Made by a program: the position numbers and the translations under genes
Origin: Pseudomonadota bacterium
GTDB lineage: Bacteria; Pseudomonadota; Alphaproteobacteria; Rhizobiales; Xanthobacteraceae
Direction: 5' to 3'
DNA: 6,967 nt
Assembly: GCA_023431725.1 (NCBI GenBank)
Contig: JAEYVN010000252.1
Coordinates: 1-6,967 of the forward strand
In this document: positions 6,299 through 6,967 of the stretch, piece by piece
How the letters are laid out: each line of letters begins with the position of its first letter
How positions within the stretch are numbered: position 1 is the stretch's first letter
Notes under the pieces: generated by a model
The model's database searches: none
The model's input: only the letters and a program-made list of their open reading frames with translations
Told to the model about the DNA's origin: nothing

Positions 6299-6967
6299 TC
6301 AGAACCCCATCTCCAGAATATAGACGCCGCCGACATGGCGATCGACCGTGTAGACGACGCCACGCTCATCGGCGAACACGTCGTTGAGCTGGATCGTGCC
6401 CTGCGGCGCCATCGCCGGCGCTTCCGGCACGAAGGTGGCGATTTCCTTCGGTTGATACGGATTGGAAATGTCGTAGGCGCGCAGACCGCCGTTGAAGAAT
6501 GTGCCGAGCACGACCTGGTCGGAAATCCAGGAGTACGGTGACGGCTTGTTCTCATGGATGTTGTGCGCGCCGAAGCGGCCGCCGCGGGTCTTGAACGCGT
6601 CCGACGGCGCCGGACAGGTCGCGATGGGGACAGGATTGGTTTCATCGCGGCCGTCGAGAATCCAGATCAGCTTCGGCCAGTCGGCGGCATTGTCGACCAC
6701 CGATTCATCGGTCATCACCAGCAGACCGCGATCGAACAGCGGCAGGATCGTGTGCGTGAAGCCGTGATAGGGCGGCGAATTGTCCCAATGCGCGATCGGC
6801 TTCGGACGCGACTTGTCCGAGATATCCATGATGTACATGCCGCCGTCGATGTAACCGAGATAGCAGCGGTCCGGACGTTGCGGATACACATTGGTGTTGT
6901 GGGCACGGAAGCCCATGTCGAACGCCGTGTGACGCACCGGCGGAGCAACATCGTCGCCCTTGCGCGT
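6299..6967 (-). CDS. LVIVD-repeat beta-propeller protein (5' truncated)
   Basis: The minus-strand frame is open from the window edge to a TGA at 6301-6299, giving the last 222 residues; the true start lies beyond 6967. The GTG at 6937-6935 is internal, because the frame continues upstream without a stop. At least four blade-like repeats are visible: GGMYIMDIS (42-50), LIWILDGRDETNPVPIA (100-116), GGLRAYDISNPYQPKEIA (160-177) and GGVYILEMGF at the end, the pattern of the LVIVD propeller family. Several histidines sit in conserved-looking motifs: RAHN (His23), YHGFTHT (His68, His72), AHNIHE (His135, His138) and DRH (His211). They might form a metal site, as in selenium-binding-type propellers, but this is inference. 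No enzymatic function is assigned to the family with certainty. Any signal peptide would be in the missing N-terminus. The next gene downstream is the CobW-like GTPase. Confidence 0.85.
   Translation of the reverse strand, partial: TRKGDDVAPPVRHTAFDMGFRAHNTNVYPQRPDRCYLGYIDGGMYIMDISDKSRPKPIAHWDNSPPYHGFTHTILPLFDRGLLVMTDESVVDNAADWPKLIWILDGRDETNPVPIATCPAPSDAFKTRGGRFGAHNIHENKPSPYSWISDQVVLGTFFNGGLRAYDISNPYQPKEIATFVPEAPAMAPQGTIQLNDVFADERGVVYTVDRHVGGVYILEMGF

Noticed and set aside
6145..6645. Minus-strand open frame (166 codons) spanning the palindromic repeat
   Set aside because: It runs out of frame through the LVIVD gene and then through the repeat; the HPRESGNPV-like peptide is just the translated palindrome.
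6935..6937. GTG at 6937 as the start of the LVIVD protein
   Set aside because: The frame continues open to the window edge without a stop and blade-like sequence follows at once, so the gene is more likely truncated by the window.
1..6967. Search by eye for tRNA, rRNA, CRISPR arrays, insertion sequences, riboswitches and phage genes
   Set aside because: No cloverleaf, spaced direct repeats, transposase motifs or known riboswitch cores were seen; gaps between genes are short and contain only the hairpins and the candidate promoter reported.

Overview
The window looks like ordinary chromosomal DNA of a GC-rich alphaproteobacterium. The likeliest group is the Bradyrhizobium / Rhodopseudomonas / Afipia / Tardiphaga relatives in Hyphomicrobiales. 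This rests on codon use, on the style of the bifunctional beta-oxidation enzyme, and on a dispersed palindromic repeat of a kind common in that group; it is inference, not a database match. No RNA gene, CRISPR array, insertion sequence, phage gene or attachment site was seen.

Layout. (1) Positions 1-831, + strand: the 3' part of an NAD(P)-dependent oxidoreductase of the 6-phosphogluconate/beta-hydroxyacid dehydrogenase superfamily with a DUF1932-type C-terminus. (2) Positions 2699-922, - strand: a tight two-gene operon of a class II aldolase/adducin-family enzyme (resembling decarboxylases of aromatic catabolism) followed by a secreted ABC-transporter substrate-binding protein, joined by an ATGA stop/start overlap. 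It ends in a clear intrinsic terminator at 874-895 and converges on gene 1. (3) Positions 2910-5000, + strand: a complete fused enoyl-CoA hydratase / 3-hydroxyacyl-CoA dehydrogenase, divergent from the operon across about 210 bp and closed by a long hairpin. (4) Positions 6148-5120, - strand: a COG0523 (CobW-like) metal-handling GTPase. (5) Positions 6967-6299, - strand, running off the window: an LVIVD-repeat beta-propeller protein. A pair of adjacent hairpins resembling a dispersed palindromic repeat lies between 4 and 5.

How the genes may work together. Genes 1-3 fit import and catabolism of an organic acid: a periplasmic binder catches it, a zinc-dependent aldolase/decarboxylase and a dehydrogenase transform it, and the bifunctional enzyme does CoA-linked beta-oxidation. 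The substrate cannot be read from the sequence, and no permease, ATPase or thiolase gene is present. Genes 4-5 form a separate pair, possibly a metallochaperone next to a histidine-bearing propeller.

No clearly new system was found. The points most worth a second look are the orphan binding protein coupled to an aldolase, the lysine/arginine-rich tail on that aldolase, and the GTPase/propeller pairing.
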